DNA from: Adineta steineri
Taxonomy: Eukaryota > Rotifera > Eurotatoria > Adinetida > Adinetidae
Length of the DNA: 64,000 nt
Direction of reading: 5' to 3'
NCBI GenBank assembly: GCA_905250115.1
Contig: CAJNOI010000107.1
Span: 226,144 to 290,143, forward strand
Part shown: positions 53,668-64,000 of the stretch, in pieces
How the letters are laid out: every line of letters begins with the position of its first letter
How positions within the stretch are numbered: position 1 is the stretch's first letter
Translations under genes and position numbers: made by a program
The notes under the pieces: generated by a model
What the model saw: the letters and a program-made list of their open reading frames with translations, nothing else
The model's database searches: none
Told to the model about the DNA's origin: nothing

Positions 53668-54076
53668 TTTTATACTATTCTTCATCTTTTTTTTCTTAAA
53701 TTCTATTCTGTTATAAAGTGTTCTTTTTCCATTTCGAACAGTAATAGTTTTATTTTGTATGCTAGCTTTAGTGTTTTTTTTTTCTATATATATATATACA
53801 ATCCGGTACAATGCTTTAAATAAATAATCGAACAAAAGTCTTTTTATAAAGGCATGCTTTTGAAAAGCCATAGATTATTTTTAGAATAATTCAATTTCAT
53901 CGAAAATTGAAATCGTTTGTCTATAGAACAAAAGCAATTTAATACCTTTTACCATATCGATTATATATATTGAAAAAAAGGGAAAAACATTCGTAATCTT
54001 TTAATCATAAAAAATATATTTTGAAAAAAAGAAAGTAGTTGTCGTTTATTTTTTTTCTTTCATATCAATACCGTAT
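53668..54076. other. Intergenic region between convergent genes
   Basis: About 0.4 kb of AT-rich 3' flank shared by the SLC16 gene and the EGF/chitin-binding gene. Nothing recognised. Confidence 0.5.
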
Positions 54077-54983
54077 CTATGTGCATTGATATGTACTATC
54101 ACATTGATTTGTAAAACGATTGAATTTTTGACCAGCCGGACAAGTTGCAGCAATAGGTACTAGAATAATAAAAAATGAAATAATTATATTATTAAAGAAA
54201 ATTCTTACTAGCAAATGCTTGTGAACAATAAAAATAACGACCAATTCCACATTGTGCTGTATCAGAAAAAGCACCTTGATTTGGACATGTAAAATAACCT
54301 ATTGAAATATAATAGATAGAAATATATGAATATGACTAAACTACGAACATTGATTGCATTGAATTCCTCTACAACCAGGTTGACATCGACAAAAAGCATA
54401 TGTAGTTATTCCTACTGTTTGTTCATAACATGTTCCTGTTTGACATAATCCAGCATAACAACGATTAGTAATACCTGATATATTTAAATATAGAAATCAG
54501 AAGAATTTGATAAACTATTTCTAACCTTGAATTTCACAATTTTCACCACTAAAACCTAATTGACACCAACATACCTGTTGACCATTAACAATGTTGCAAA
54601 CACCACCATTGACACATGTTTTTGTACAGATAGTTGGATTTATACCGGGTACACCCACACCAATACCAGCATAACCTATATACAAAATAAGTATGCATAT
54701 AGATTATCGAATAGTTTCTTACGGCAAGGTGCATTAACAACAGGTGCAATATTATTTGGACAGGTACATAAAGCATCTACATAATTAGGTGGAATATTAT
54801 AGCAACAATAACCGTTAAGAGCATCGGCAGCAGTGAGTTGACAAGGATTAAATTGACATGTTACTATGAAAATATTTAGATAAATAAACAATCTAAAATA
54901 TTTTGTATTTTACCTCCTGTAGTTATTTGAATATATTGTTGTAATAACAGAGCAATAATAACAATACTAGATGTACGACCCAT
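54077..54983 (-). CDS. Secreted EGF and chitin-binding (peritrophin-A-like) domain protein
   Basis: Six exons, right to left: 54983-54914, 54863-54723, 54675-54526, 54474-54349, 54298-54209, 54159-54077, all in phase 1, about 219 residues. The signal peptide is MGRTSSIVIIALLLQQYIQI. A Cys-rich block follows (CQFNPCQLTAADALNGYCC, then CTCPNNIAPV). An EGF-like repeat is next: CTKTCVNGGVCNIVNGQQVC, WCQLGFSGENCEI. Then CYAGLCQTGTCYEQTVGI. The C-terminus CPNQGAFSDTAQCGIGRYFY then C...CPAGQKFNRFTNQCDSTYQC has the six-Cys spacing of a peritrophin-A/ChtBD2 chitin-binding domain. Regular phase-1 exons fit a protein built by exon shuffling. Probable role: extracellular matrix or chitinous coat (inference). 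Confidence 0.83.
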
Positions 54984-55172
54984 GATAAAAGAAAAATAAC
55001 GAATGTAACACTAACATGCTCTACTTTTATATATTTAAGATTTATGAGTCAATATTTTTTCTATTTTACAATATTAATCTTTTTGATTTTTTTGTGTTGT
55101 TTTTAATTATATATTTTGAAATCAATATCATGTTTTTCTTTGAATTACAAAAATAAAAATAAAAAATAAAAA

Positions 55173-57376
55173 TTAAGAAAATCCACCAATACTACAATCA
55201 ATCTCATTAAAAAAACGGATATGTTTGGAAAAAAGATTATTAAGTAAAAGATAAAGAATATGAATATGATAATGTAATAAGAAAGGTAATGGATCGTTCC
55301 ATGACCATATTGCTTCTTTACCATAAAAAATTGTTTTTAATGATTTAAGAGCGTCTTTAGTTGATCGTATATTTCGAAATAAATGCCATAATTCATGTGG
55401 TAACCAATAAATTAATCGAGCGGATGATAATGGAATTCTCATTGATAAACATTCATTTGAAAGATAAGCATCAGCAATATTTGGATGACTATAAAATGAA
55501 GTAATAGCTGAATTTACATAGGAATTACAATTAATTGCATAAGCTTTTCCATCATGTTCACTAACAATAAAATGAAATGAGAAATGACCAGTTAATTTTA
55601 ATGTTCGAATATATTCCGTACACCATTTAGAAATAGCTGGCTGTTCAATATGTTTATAATTAAATTTCGATAAAGATGAATAACTACATGTAAATAATGT
55701 TATTTCACCATTCATACATGTTACATGTGTAAGATATTCTTTACCAGATATAAATTCTTGTAAAATATATGGATAATTTTCTTTAATAGGTAATCTATTG
55801 ATATATTCAACAGTTTCAATATGTGTTGATCGTGGTAATTTAATCGTTGATTGATGATTTGCATGATTAAAACTAGCATTTTTACATATGTATGAACAGT
55901 CATTATTATTGAAATCAAAATTTAATAATTGATGTCGTGATGTTATTAGAAAAGATTTTGGTGTAGTCAAACCAAGTGATTGAGCTTTATTAATAAATGT
56001 ATATTTATTATCAATAATCGTCGTATCATCAGAATCAATGTGAAATATTGAACAATTATATGCAGCTAATGCTGATTTTAACTATCAAAAGAAAAATAAT
56101 TTAAAAGATGAATTAGAATGAGTGTGGGTAGAGTAAGAACAGAGCACGCTTGGTCACACCCACACCTGCATCCTCACTCTGGTTAAGACCTTGATATGGG
56201 AATAGTTTTACGTCAAAACTCGAAACTTTGATTTTATAGAGAAAATTGTAGTAAAAAATCAATATCTCAACTTACGAATATATTCTCTTAGACTTCCTGT
56301 GGTCTAAATAGTCTCAACTTATGAACAAAGTTTGAGCTCAAAAGCTTTCTACAAGGAGGAAACAGCTGATTATTTATCAGACATGATTTTAAGTGATTAG
56401 AGTTGATTAGAAAAATGAATAAAGTCAAGGGGAAACAGCTGATTAGGAATCCACTAATTATCGTAATCACCCCTAATCACTCCTAATCAATAATCAGCTG
56501 TTTTCTCTTTGGCTTTTTGACACCTCGGGTGGTTCCCTCGTAAGATGTCAAGGCATTCTTAATTCGTAAACGATCTATTAAAATACAACGAGAGTATCAA
56601 TTATATATAGTAATGACCTGAACTAATTTCTCATTGTTAATTCAATAGAGATTGTACAAATAACCTCCTTACTTGTGCGTCAATTTGAGAATTATAAGTT
56701 GGAATAACTGGAATAAATATATTAATTTTTTCTTTTCGAACAATATTTGCAAGTGTATTTATATATGCATTTGATTCTTCATTAGGTGATGGATAAACAT
56801 AGAATCGTTCAACTGAATTTGACCATCGATGACCTGTAAGCCAATTAATTGATTCATCAACAAGAATAATTTGATGACCAGCTTTGTGAAATGATCGACA
56901 TAAATGAAGTGCTTTTGTCATTCTACCACCTGAAATTAATATTCGTTTACTATTTGAATTAGACATTGGCTTTATTTGTTTATGTGGAATAAGATTTGTA
57001 AAATATGATAAAATTAATGTAAATAATGTAATAAGTAAATTAAGCGGAAACATTATACCGAGTAAAAATAGAAAAAATATTGTACGTGCATAATTATTTA
57101 ATATATAAGAAGGTATATGTGTTAATTGTGAAATAAATTTTATTGTTTTACGATATGGTAACCAAGATTGTTCAAAATTCTCTTGTGATTGTTGTCTAAG
57201 TGTTGTTACTTTTATTATATTTTGATGAAATTGATCAATATCTATTTAATAATAAATATTATTATTTCAACAAAAATCAAAATTAAATCTATACCAGTCT
57301 CTTTAGAAATATCATTGTAATTAAATATTTGTGAAAATTGTTTCCCATTCTCATGATTGTTGAATATGGTGGACAT
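55173..57376 (-). CDS. MysC-like ATP-grasp protein with N-terminal membrane segment
   Basis: Three exons: 57376-57295, 57241-56673, 56081-55173, about 519 residues. The region near residues 65-125 is hydrophobic (TIFFLFLLGIMFPLNLLITL, FTLILSYFTNLIP), a membrane anchor. Next comes a preATP-grasp Rossmann region (KRILISGGRMTKALHLCRSF, HKAGHQIILVDESINWLTGH) and an ATP-grasp domain (DNKYTFINKAQSLGLTTPKS, YPYILQEFISGKEYLTHVTC, LTGHFSFHFIVSEHDGKAYA). These blocks resemble MysC, the ATP-grasp ligase of mycosporine-like amino-acid synthesis, and related fungal/algal proteins (from memory, no search). Where that family has I-E-C-N-P-R-T, this protein has I-N-C-N-S-Y-V, so the Glu metal ligand is missing. 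It keeps spliceosomal introns. Substrate unknown. Confidence 0.8.
56352..56511. mobile_element. hAT-like MITE in the ATP-grasp gene intron
   Basis: The left end is CAAGGAGGAAACAGCTGATT. The right end inverted is CAAAGAGAAAACAGCTGATT. The flanks GCTTTCTA and GCTTTTTG share 6 of 8 bases. An internal third copy of GGGGAAACAGCTGATTAGG lies near 56430. The termini resemble those of the element at 37792-37872. Confidence 0.72.
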
Positions 57377-59056
57377 TATTAAAAATTTGCTTTTGAAATT
57401 CTGTTGTTATATAAAAATCTACAAAAATTTATTTTACATATAATATGATTTCATTCAGAACTTTGGACTTAATATAGTCATATGTGAAGAAAATACAAGG
57501 TACTTTTGTATCTTTTGTTTATTCTGTTTCATTCAAAGGAAAAGAAATAAACTGACGGATTCTTTCCGTCCATCAGACGTTACGATGATATATCATTCGT
57601 CCTGTATATAGAAGAAAACATTCGTACTGGATAGATGTTTATGTAATGACACGTGATTTGTTAACTGACTAACAATTATCTAGATCAAATCTAACAGCTT
57701 ATTTTAGATACGTAATATGTTCTTATGAAAAACGAAATCAAATGAATTATTTACTAATCGTTGTTACATCTGAATGTACCTGAGTCACTAGATCAAGAGA
57801 ATGACGGATCATTCGTTTCTCGTATTCGATCGAAAAATGCTCGAATAAACTTTAATAGTCAGAATAGTTTATAAAGCAATACCCATAAAGTTCAAGGTCA
57901 TGTAAAAACAAAGAGACGATAATTCCTGAATGTAAACTGTTCGCATAATAGAACCAAGTGTCGCATCGTTTTGAGATCCTTCCTACTCAATGATTCTGTT
58001 TTGACTTGCGAAAAGAAAAATATTTTTCCGATGATAAAAACTTACAATAAATAGGTTTTGTAGACTTCTTTCCAATACATAATTAAATCTTACCGAAATT
58101 ATTTCCTTGTAACGCGATAGTTTATTAGTGTATAATGAATTATTAATCAATTGAAGAAATATTATAAACTGTATATAAGTTTTCGTATGTCCATCAATAG
58201 ATTTTATTTCAATTCAACGAATTTATATAGAAAAAATCTACCCTAACGGCATAATTGAGTATTGTCGTCGCTTATACAATTCAATAAAGATAATAGAATA
58301 ATTAAATTTTTTCTTTTTTTATCTCAACAAACGAATGCGAGATATGAAATACTAACCTACTTTATTATTATTATTGTATTCTCTAATGACACTATCATAG
58401 TTTTATAGTCTATTTCGAGACAATAGAATTGTAGTACGAAATATATCAAAAATCGAATATTTTGTATTCCTCAAAATAGGAAGCAATTGGCAAGAGAAAT
58501 GAGTAGCGTGCGCGAATAGATAGTACTAATTCTCAATAGACAAGAAAGTACTTTTCCCCGCAAAAAAAAGAAGAGTTATTCAATACTTTTTTTTTCTCTT
58601 GATTATCTTAAAGTGTTATTATATCGATGATGTCATTGTTATTCTTGTTTGATTGAGAAATGACTATAGACCTTGTAATAATGTCTAGATAATCTAATGC
58701 TACTAATATAAAGTCAAACTATACATATCAATCGATATGCATCTTTGCTAAACATAGGTTTTCTGTAAACAACATCTGTCATACCTCAAAAAAAAAGGAG
58801 GAAAAACGAGCCAGTATCACGAAGTTGATCATGATAGACATATGGATGTAATTTTTTCTCCACAGAGATTTATGCATTGGAAATTTTTTCATCAGATAAT
58901 ATATCATGATTAACATCAAAAAATAATAGTTTCTCAATTTTAGTGATTCTAACAATAAAAATAATAATATCTTATTGGCAATTTTTTTGTATATTGAAAA
59001 TTTATACAATCTAAATATTATTTAGAAACACGAGAAAGAAAAAATAGTAAATCAAT
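57377..59056. other. Intergenic region upstream of the ATP-grasp gene
   Basis: 1.7 kb of AT-rich sequence, probably including the ATP-grasp promoter. No supported gene or repeat. Confidence 0.5.
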
Positions 59057-59894
59057 TTATACAGGTGATTCTTGAATACATCGTTCATCGAGTAACATAT
59101 TTTGTTCTTCACTTTCTTTACGTCTTGATACATCATTTGTTGAAAACGATATACTATATCTCATTGCAGATAAATTATCTATAGATTTACGATGTAAATC
59201 AAGTAAACTTCGTCGTACATCGGATGATATCATATATGGATTAAGAAATTGATCATTATTAGGAGGATAGGGATATTTTGTTGTTGACATAATTGATATT
59301 GTTGAACCTCTAGGTCGTCCTTTACGAGTTGTATGTGGATATGATGGTGATGTTGTATTCGAATTTGAATATTCATCCATTGTATGATTATATACTGGTG
59401 TTGTATAACTACCAGTTCCTGAAAGACGTGGTTTCGAATGAATAACCATATCACTAGTACGATTAACAACAGTTATATGATTTAAATTCATAGGTGCTTT
59501 TGCAGATAAACGATAAGGTAAATCACGATGACGAATACGTAATAATTCTGAATGACGAATAAAAAGTAATATTGAACCAAACCATAATGCTAATACACAA
59601 AGAACAATAATTATTTCTGGTACTCGTAATGGATCAATTCGATCATCTAAATTAAAATAATATCTTTAGAAAATTAATTTTTTTATTAATTTGTTTACCA
59701 TCTTTATTATTGTTTACTGCTGTTATATCAATACTATTATTAACAATAGTCGATGGTCGAACTTGTACAATTAATTTTTGTGCTTCATTAAGTAAGGTAA
59801 TAATTTTCTCGGAATCAATCTATATTTCATAATATATATTTAATATATATTATGAAAAAATAAAATCTACCTTGTCAGATTTTTCCAATGTCAT
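59057..59894 (-). CDS. Single-pass membrane protein of unknown family
   Basis: Three exons: 59894-59871, 59819-59699, 59646-59057, about 244 residues. The N-terminal part is short and polar (MTLEKSDKIDSEKIITLLNE) with no signal peptide. One TM segment follows (VPEIIIVLCVLALWFGSILL), bounded inside by RHSELLRIRHRDLPYR. The long tail is Ser/Thr/Tyr-rich and disordered (NHTMDEYSNSNTTSPSYPHT), with an AT-hook-like KGRPRGS and ending CIQESPV. The topology is probably signal-anchor with a cytoplasmic tail, but the first exon may be incomplete. The VPEIIIVL segment loosely recalls FNDC-type TM regions, yet no fibronectin domain is present. I do not assign a family. Confidence 0.72.
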
Positions 59895-62325
59895 GAACGA
59901 TTAAATAATTAGAGGTAATTATAAATCTAAAATATAAAAATAAATATTTATGTTACTAATAATAAAGAAATAGAAAGGAAAAAGGAATGCCGGTTGGTTT
60001 ACAATAAGAAAACATATTTTTAATGCCAATCTGAATGCTATAACACATAGCACGACTTATCGTTTGTCTATTTCTATTGTAATCATTGACAAAAGAGTGT
60101 ATATATGCCGATGTGCTCTGTTTCTCTCTCTTCCTCTCTCGTTTTTTTCACGAGCACTTTGGAGAAAGCCACTTTTTTGTCGTATGTAAACCAAAACAAG
60201 AAAAATAGTCTGATTACTATCGCTAATACCATCATCATAACATCAACATTATCGATAATGATATAGATATTTTGAGTAAATCAAAATTATTGTGCGTATT
60301 TGATTATTAAATTGACATTAGAAAATTAAAAATTTGTGAGAAAATAACTTAATATTAGCTTAGCACCTTTAGCGAGCGATATAGAAAAAGAAGAGAAAAA
60401 AAAATGCTCATTCTGTTAACACCTTTTACAGACATCATCATCTAAACTGGCATGCTTATAGAGGAATGAGAAATGGGTCATAGCCTTTTCTGTAATCAAT
60501 ATTTTTTCCCTATCAACCTAGACGAATGAAAGAGCAAAACAGAACAAATAAAGAGAAATACAATCTATTTTTCTATATATTACTTGATAGAGCTAAAAAT
60601 TCACATGTCTGAGAAAAAGAGAAGAATTTTGATTGCACTAAATCGGCTGTTTTGTAAATCATTCGACTGAATATATTTATCAATTTAGAGCGAGATAAAT
60701 GTTGGTTATAAGAGATTTTTATATGATGTGACATGTCAAGAATATTGATCGATATTTTTTTTTCATCTGATTATTCAAGAGAAAAAAAACTATGATAAGA
60801 TGATGATGATTTATCTAGTAAATATCAACAATGTTTTTCTTTTTTATATCTATCAATAGATAATATTTTGGATTTATGAGTAGGAAAAAGAAAATCAGTA
60901 TTTATGGAAGTTTAGAAATGACTTCCTTTTTCAATTACGATGAATTTTATTATATTTCTTTGGACATGTTCTTAACTATTTGTTGATCGTGTCTTTTTGT
61001 TAATAAAGAAGATTCCATCAAGAAAAATTAACATAAAAAACTAAATTTATCTTCTATAGAAGACAAAAAACATTCATGTCTTTATCTTCATTATTTCTAC
61101 ATAAATAATTTCTTTCTACTAAATTCAAATTCTAAAGTAAAGTACTTTAATGCTATAATTTTTCTTTCTATTTTTAAACGATAGGGATATGTCAATTTTT
61201 TATATAAAAAGATTTTTTTTTGTTATCAGTTAAAATAACATACTACAATCAACTTAATATATATATAATAAATATCTCCAATATTGACAAAATTCCTTTT
61301 GTTCTAACGTTGAAACAATAATACTGAAGTATTTCTTTATTGAACTCATTTATGAGACAAAAATATTGAATTGTTTTTATTAGAAAAACTTAGTGATTGA
61401 TTGACTAATTAATATGTTATATATATTTTGTGTATGCTAAGTAAATATTGAAACAATTAAATAATGATTGATATCAATAAGATTTATTTAAATTAGCAGG
61501 GATGAAAGATATTTTTCTTTCTTGGTTGGCCTTGTTTTTTGAGTATGAAGTTTAGTTGTCAATGTAGGAAGTAGACAATAAGTATTTTTATGGAAAATTT
61601 GTGAATAACTAACATCCGTTTTAATAAATCAAAAAGAGTACTAATGTACACTCAACAATTCAACGTCGAAGTATCTATGAGAACCATTAAATATAATTTT
61701 CTTCTATACGAAAGTATCGTACTTAAGATCTTGAATTTCTTTAAGTAGCAAAAGAATTTATAATTCATTTTGATGTCTTATTGAATAGTATTTTATATAT
61801 TGACATTCTTCTTATGTCTATTTCTCATCAAAAAGTATTATATAAAGAATATATTTTTTACAATAATCTATCGGCAAGTTCTTGTTAATCATTTACAGAA
61901 ATATATATTACTAATACTAAAACAGACGAGACTATATACTAATAGTAATACTACACATTGATCTTTTTTTTGTTATAGTATATGAAATAAGTTTTATAAC
62001 CTGACTAATGGTTTACAATGTATAATTAAATCATTCTGATGGGGAGAGACAGATTTTATTACAGTTCTACATATAAACTTCGAACGATTTGAATGGAAGA
62101 GAACAATAAGAATCCTTATTCATACTGTATTTAGTTATAATACTTAAATCGTCTATAATTGAATTATATAATAAATACGAAATATTTTCAATGTATGATT
62201 AAAGGCGACATCTTTGATTGAATATCTTCTGTTGGTCTATTTATTTTTCCAAGACGAAAAAGTCGAATTTATTACTAAAAATCGGTTATCAATATAATAA
62301 AAAATCTATTAATAATTCGTATCAA
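59895..62325. other. Intergenic region between divergent genes
   Basis: 2.4 kb of AT-rich sequence. No supported exon, RNA gene or repeat was found by reading. Confidence 0.5.
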
Positions 62326-63577
62326 ATGTCGACTTCAATATCATTATCATCTATACAATCACAGCATATAAATTCATTAACTAAATTGTGTTCCAATGCA
62401 TTAGTTTTAGTTGATACAATTACATTCGAATGGTTTCGTGTAACAAATCTAATCGGACATTTATTTTGTTCAATAGATCATCCAACAATAAAACGAATTA
62501 ATGATCCAGTAAATAAATAATAAGAATAAATAAATCTATATTACTTTATTTTATTTTCATAGAATCTATTCGAAAATAATAAACATACACGTCTAATTAT
62601 TATTCTTAGTGAAGCAATATCTACTGCTCGTTTAAATGAGATTTGTACTGAAGAAAATTTTGATTCAGTTATATTATTAACCAGTTCACCATCTATAATT
62701 GATATTAATGATAAAAATGAATCAGAAGAAAATTTATTCGATATATTAGAATTAAAATATTTACAATTTCCTTTTATTTCAATAACAGATTATTTCTTTT
62801 TAATTCCAACTCTTATTCCCTATAGATTACCAACTATTGAAACACTTACTTCACTTACTAATGAACAAATTAAAGTAAAATATTGATCTATATAAATTTT
62901 ATTCATTCAGTTTTTTTAAAATAGATGATGACTTCACTAGATACGAAATTTGATAAATTTGAAATTAAAACAATTCAAGTAAGAATTAATATTAATAATC
63001 TTTTTAAAATGTTCGAATAGTATAGATTCATGCTGAAATGTTAAATACTTTAATGGCTAGTATGAATGCACGTGAAGATATTTTTGCACTTGGTCCATTA
63101 AGTCATGTTATTGCTCGTGAATATACACAAATGGCAAATATTAAACAGAGGCGAAAAGTATATCGAATGATTTTTGATTTTTTTTTGAAAAATGTTTTTT
63201 TTTATTTTAGGGTGGTGAAAATAAAATAGCATTATTATTAATTGATCGTCATTTGGATTTAGCAACACCATCATCTCATCAACAAGATACATTACTTGCA
63301 CAAATAATTAATATTTTACCTAATATACGTATAAAAAGTTCTGATGGTTGTCATGAACGAACAATTGATATAAAAGTTGATACTCGAGCTTTAGTAAAGA
63401 CTTCATCGTAAGTTTAATAATAACAATTTACAAGAGATATCTCAATGTTTATGTTTTTTTTGTAGATCGAAATCTGAGAATGATTTTAATTCATATTTAT
63501 TTGCTGATATGAAACGAAGAGTAGAGAATATAGATGCTAAATCAATATTTGATAATATTATTTATTCAAAATCGAAA
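62326..63577 (+). CDS. SCFD2: Sec1 family domain-containing protein 2 (SCFD2), N-terminal part
   Basis: Sec1/Munc18-like protein, presumed SNARE or vesicle-traffic regulator. Six exons seen: 62326-62508, 62563-62874, 62925-62978, 63026-63157, 63211-63407, 63466-63577; the gene continues past the right edge after a donor at 63578. Blocks: CSNALVLVDTITFEWFRVTN, RLIIILSEAISTARLNEI, REDIFALGPLSHVIAREYTQ followed by a basic RRK, and IALLLIDRHLDLATPSSHQQ, the SM-family (I/V)DR-LDL-TP/T motif. The order G(P/S)LS(H/Q)VIA ... (N/Q)RRK ... DR-LDL fits SCFD2 better than Sly1 or Munc18. The intron after exon 6 contains a dispersed repeat. Confidence 0.82.
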
Positions 63578-63684
63578 GTATGTCAAATTGAAACATAGTT
63601 TATAATTATGATAATATCCTTCATAATAAGCATCAATAATAGCTAGAGTCTGTTCAGCTCAAATCCGACAGTTTTGAAACTTAC

Positions 63685-64000
63685 CAGGAACCCGCTAAAA
63701 GTGATTCACCGATTTTGAGTTAGAACTATGTGCACCATATGGTGCCTAGTGAGCTATTAATGCTGTAGAGAAATTTTGGACTCACAGCTTGTTACTGACA
63801 AGATATAGTATTTTTATAATATTTGTTAGCAGAATGCAGCAGGCTCCCTTGGAAACATCAGACAAACTGATTTTTGGACAAATATAACCCTTAATGAAAG
63901 TAGTTCATGGTGAGTGTATCAGATCTTGTGCTTTTCTAAAATACGACTATGGTAGAAGGGTGTCTTGTATATCGCTCGTATACACGAGTAGATTCCATGT
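63685..64000. repeat. Second copy of the tRNA-box inverted-repeat element (cut by window edge)
   Basis: It shares long stretches with 51590-52140 in the same order, for example GTGCCTAGTGAGCTA against GTACCTAGTGAGCTA, CAGACAAACTGATTTT, CCCTTAATGAAAGTAGTTCA and GGTAGAAGGGTGTCTT against GGTAAAAGCGTGTCTT. The outer part read on the minus strand has TAGCTCACTAGG and AGTTCTAACTC, matching the A- and B-box-like pair. Confidence 0.78.

Noticed and set aside
56120-56190. TGTGGG motifs in inverted orientation (bdelloid telomere-type repeat unit)
   Set aside because: Only about one unit on each side. No tandem array, so no support for an interstitial telomere or telomere-associated element.

Overview
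The window looks like an AT-rich metazoan nuclear scaffold. The genes are animal (neuropeptide-type and aminergic GPCRs, an atonal-type bHLH, calpain, exostosin-like GT64, EMC3, TM9SF4, CLUH, PTBP). They are compact and cut by many ~50-70 bp GT-AG introns, with intergenic spaces of 0.3-4 kb. This architecture fits a bdelloid rotifer best (inference; no search was run). Two runs of exactly 100 N (13325-13424, 34669-34768) are assembly gaps, and each truncates a gene.

Layout, left to right: PTBP (minus, cut by the left edge); p47/NSFL1C (plus); RtcA RNA 3'-phosphate cyclase (plus); the N-terminal half of CLUH (plus), which stops at a splice donor and is followed at once by an intact exostosin-like glycosyltransferase gene (plus); gap; CDK10 (minus, 3' end in the gap); TENT4/PAPD5-type nucleotidyltransferase (minus); EMC3 (minus); CCDC97 (minus); NUDT2 (minus); TM9SF4 (minus); a 3 kb spacer with a piggyBac-like MITE; a peptide-receptor-like GPCR (minus); an atonal-family bHLH (plus); gap; calpain first exon (minus); a small two-TM protein (plus); an aminergic GPCR (minus); tRNA-Val(AAC) (minus); a secreted EGF protein (minus); a large foldback repeat; a candidate neuropeptide precursor (minus); a second piggyBac-like MITE; an SLC16 monocarboxylate transporter (plus); a secreted EGF/chitin-binding protein (minus); a MysC-like ATP-grasp protein (minus); an unrecognised single-pass membrane protein (minus); and SCFD2 (plus, cut by the right edge).

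The genes form no operon or single pathway. Most are housekeeping genes: RNA processing, the p97/ER/Golgi system, nucleotide hygiene and signalling. What stands out: (i) RtcA has Arg where the adenylylated catalytic His should be; (ii) CLUH is cut in half beside an exostosin-like gene; (iii) an ATP-grasp protein resembles the mycosporine-pathway enzyme MysC, is fused to a membrane segment and has an altered metal-ligand motif, making it a candidate horizontally acquired gene; (iv) there is a secreted precursor with a KKR site and a C-terminal Gly; (v) several miniature transposons have readable terminal inverted repeats and target-site duplications. Most of the unusually long introns owe their length to these elements. 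I found no complete, clearly undescribed multigene system.
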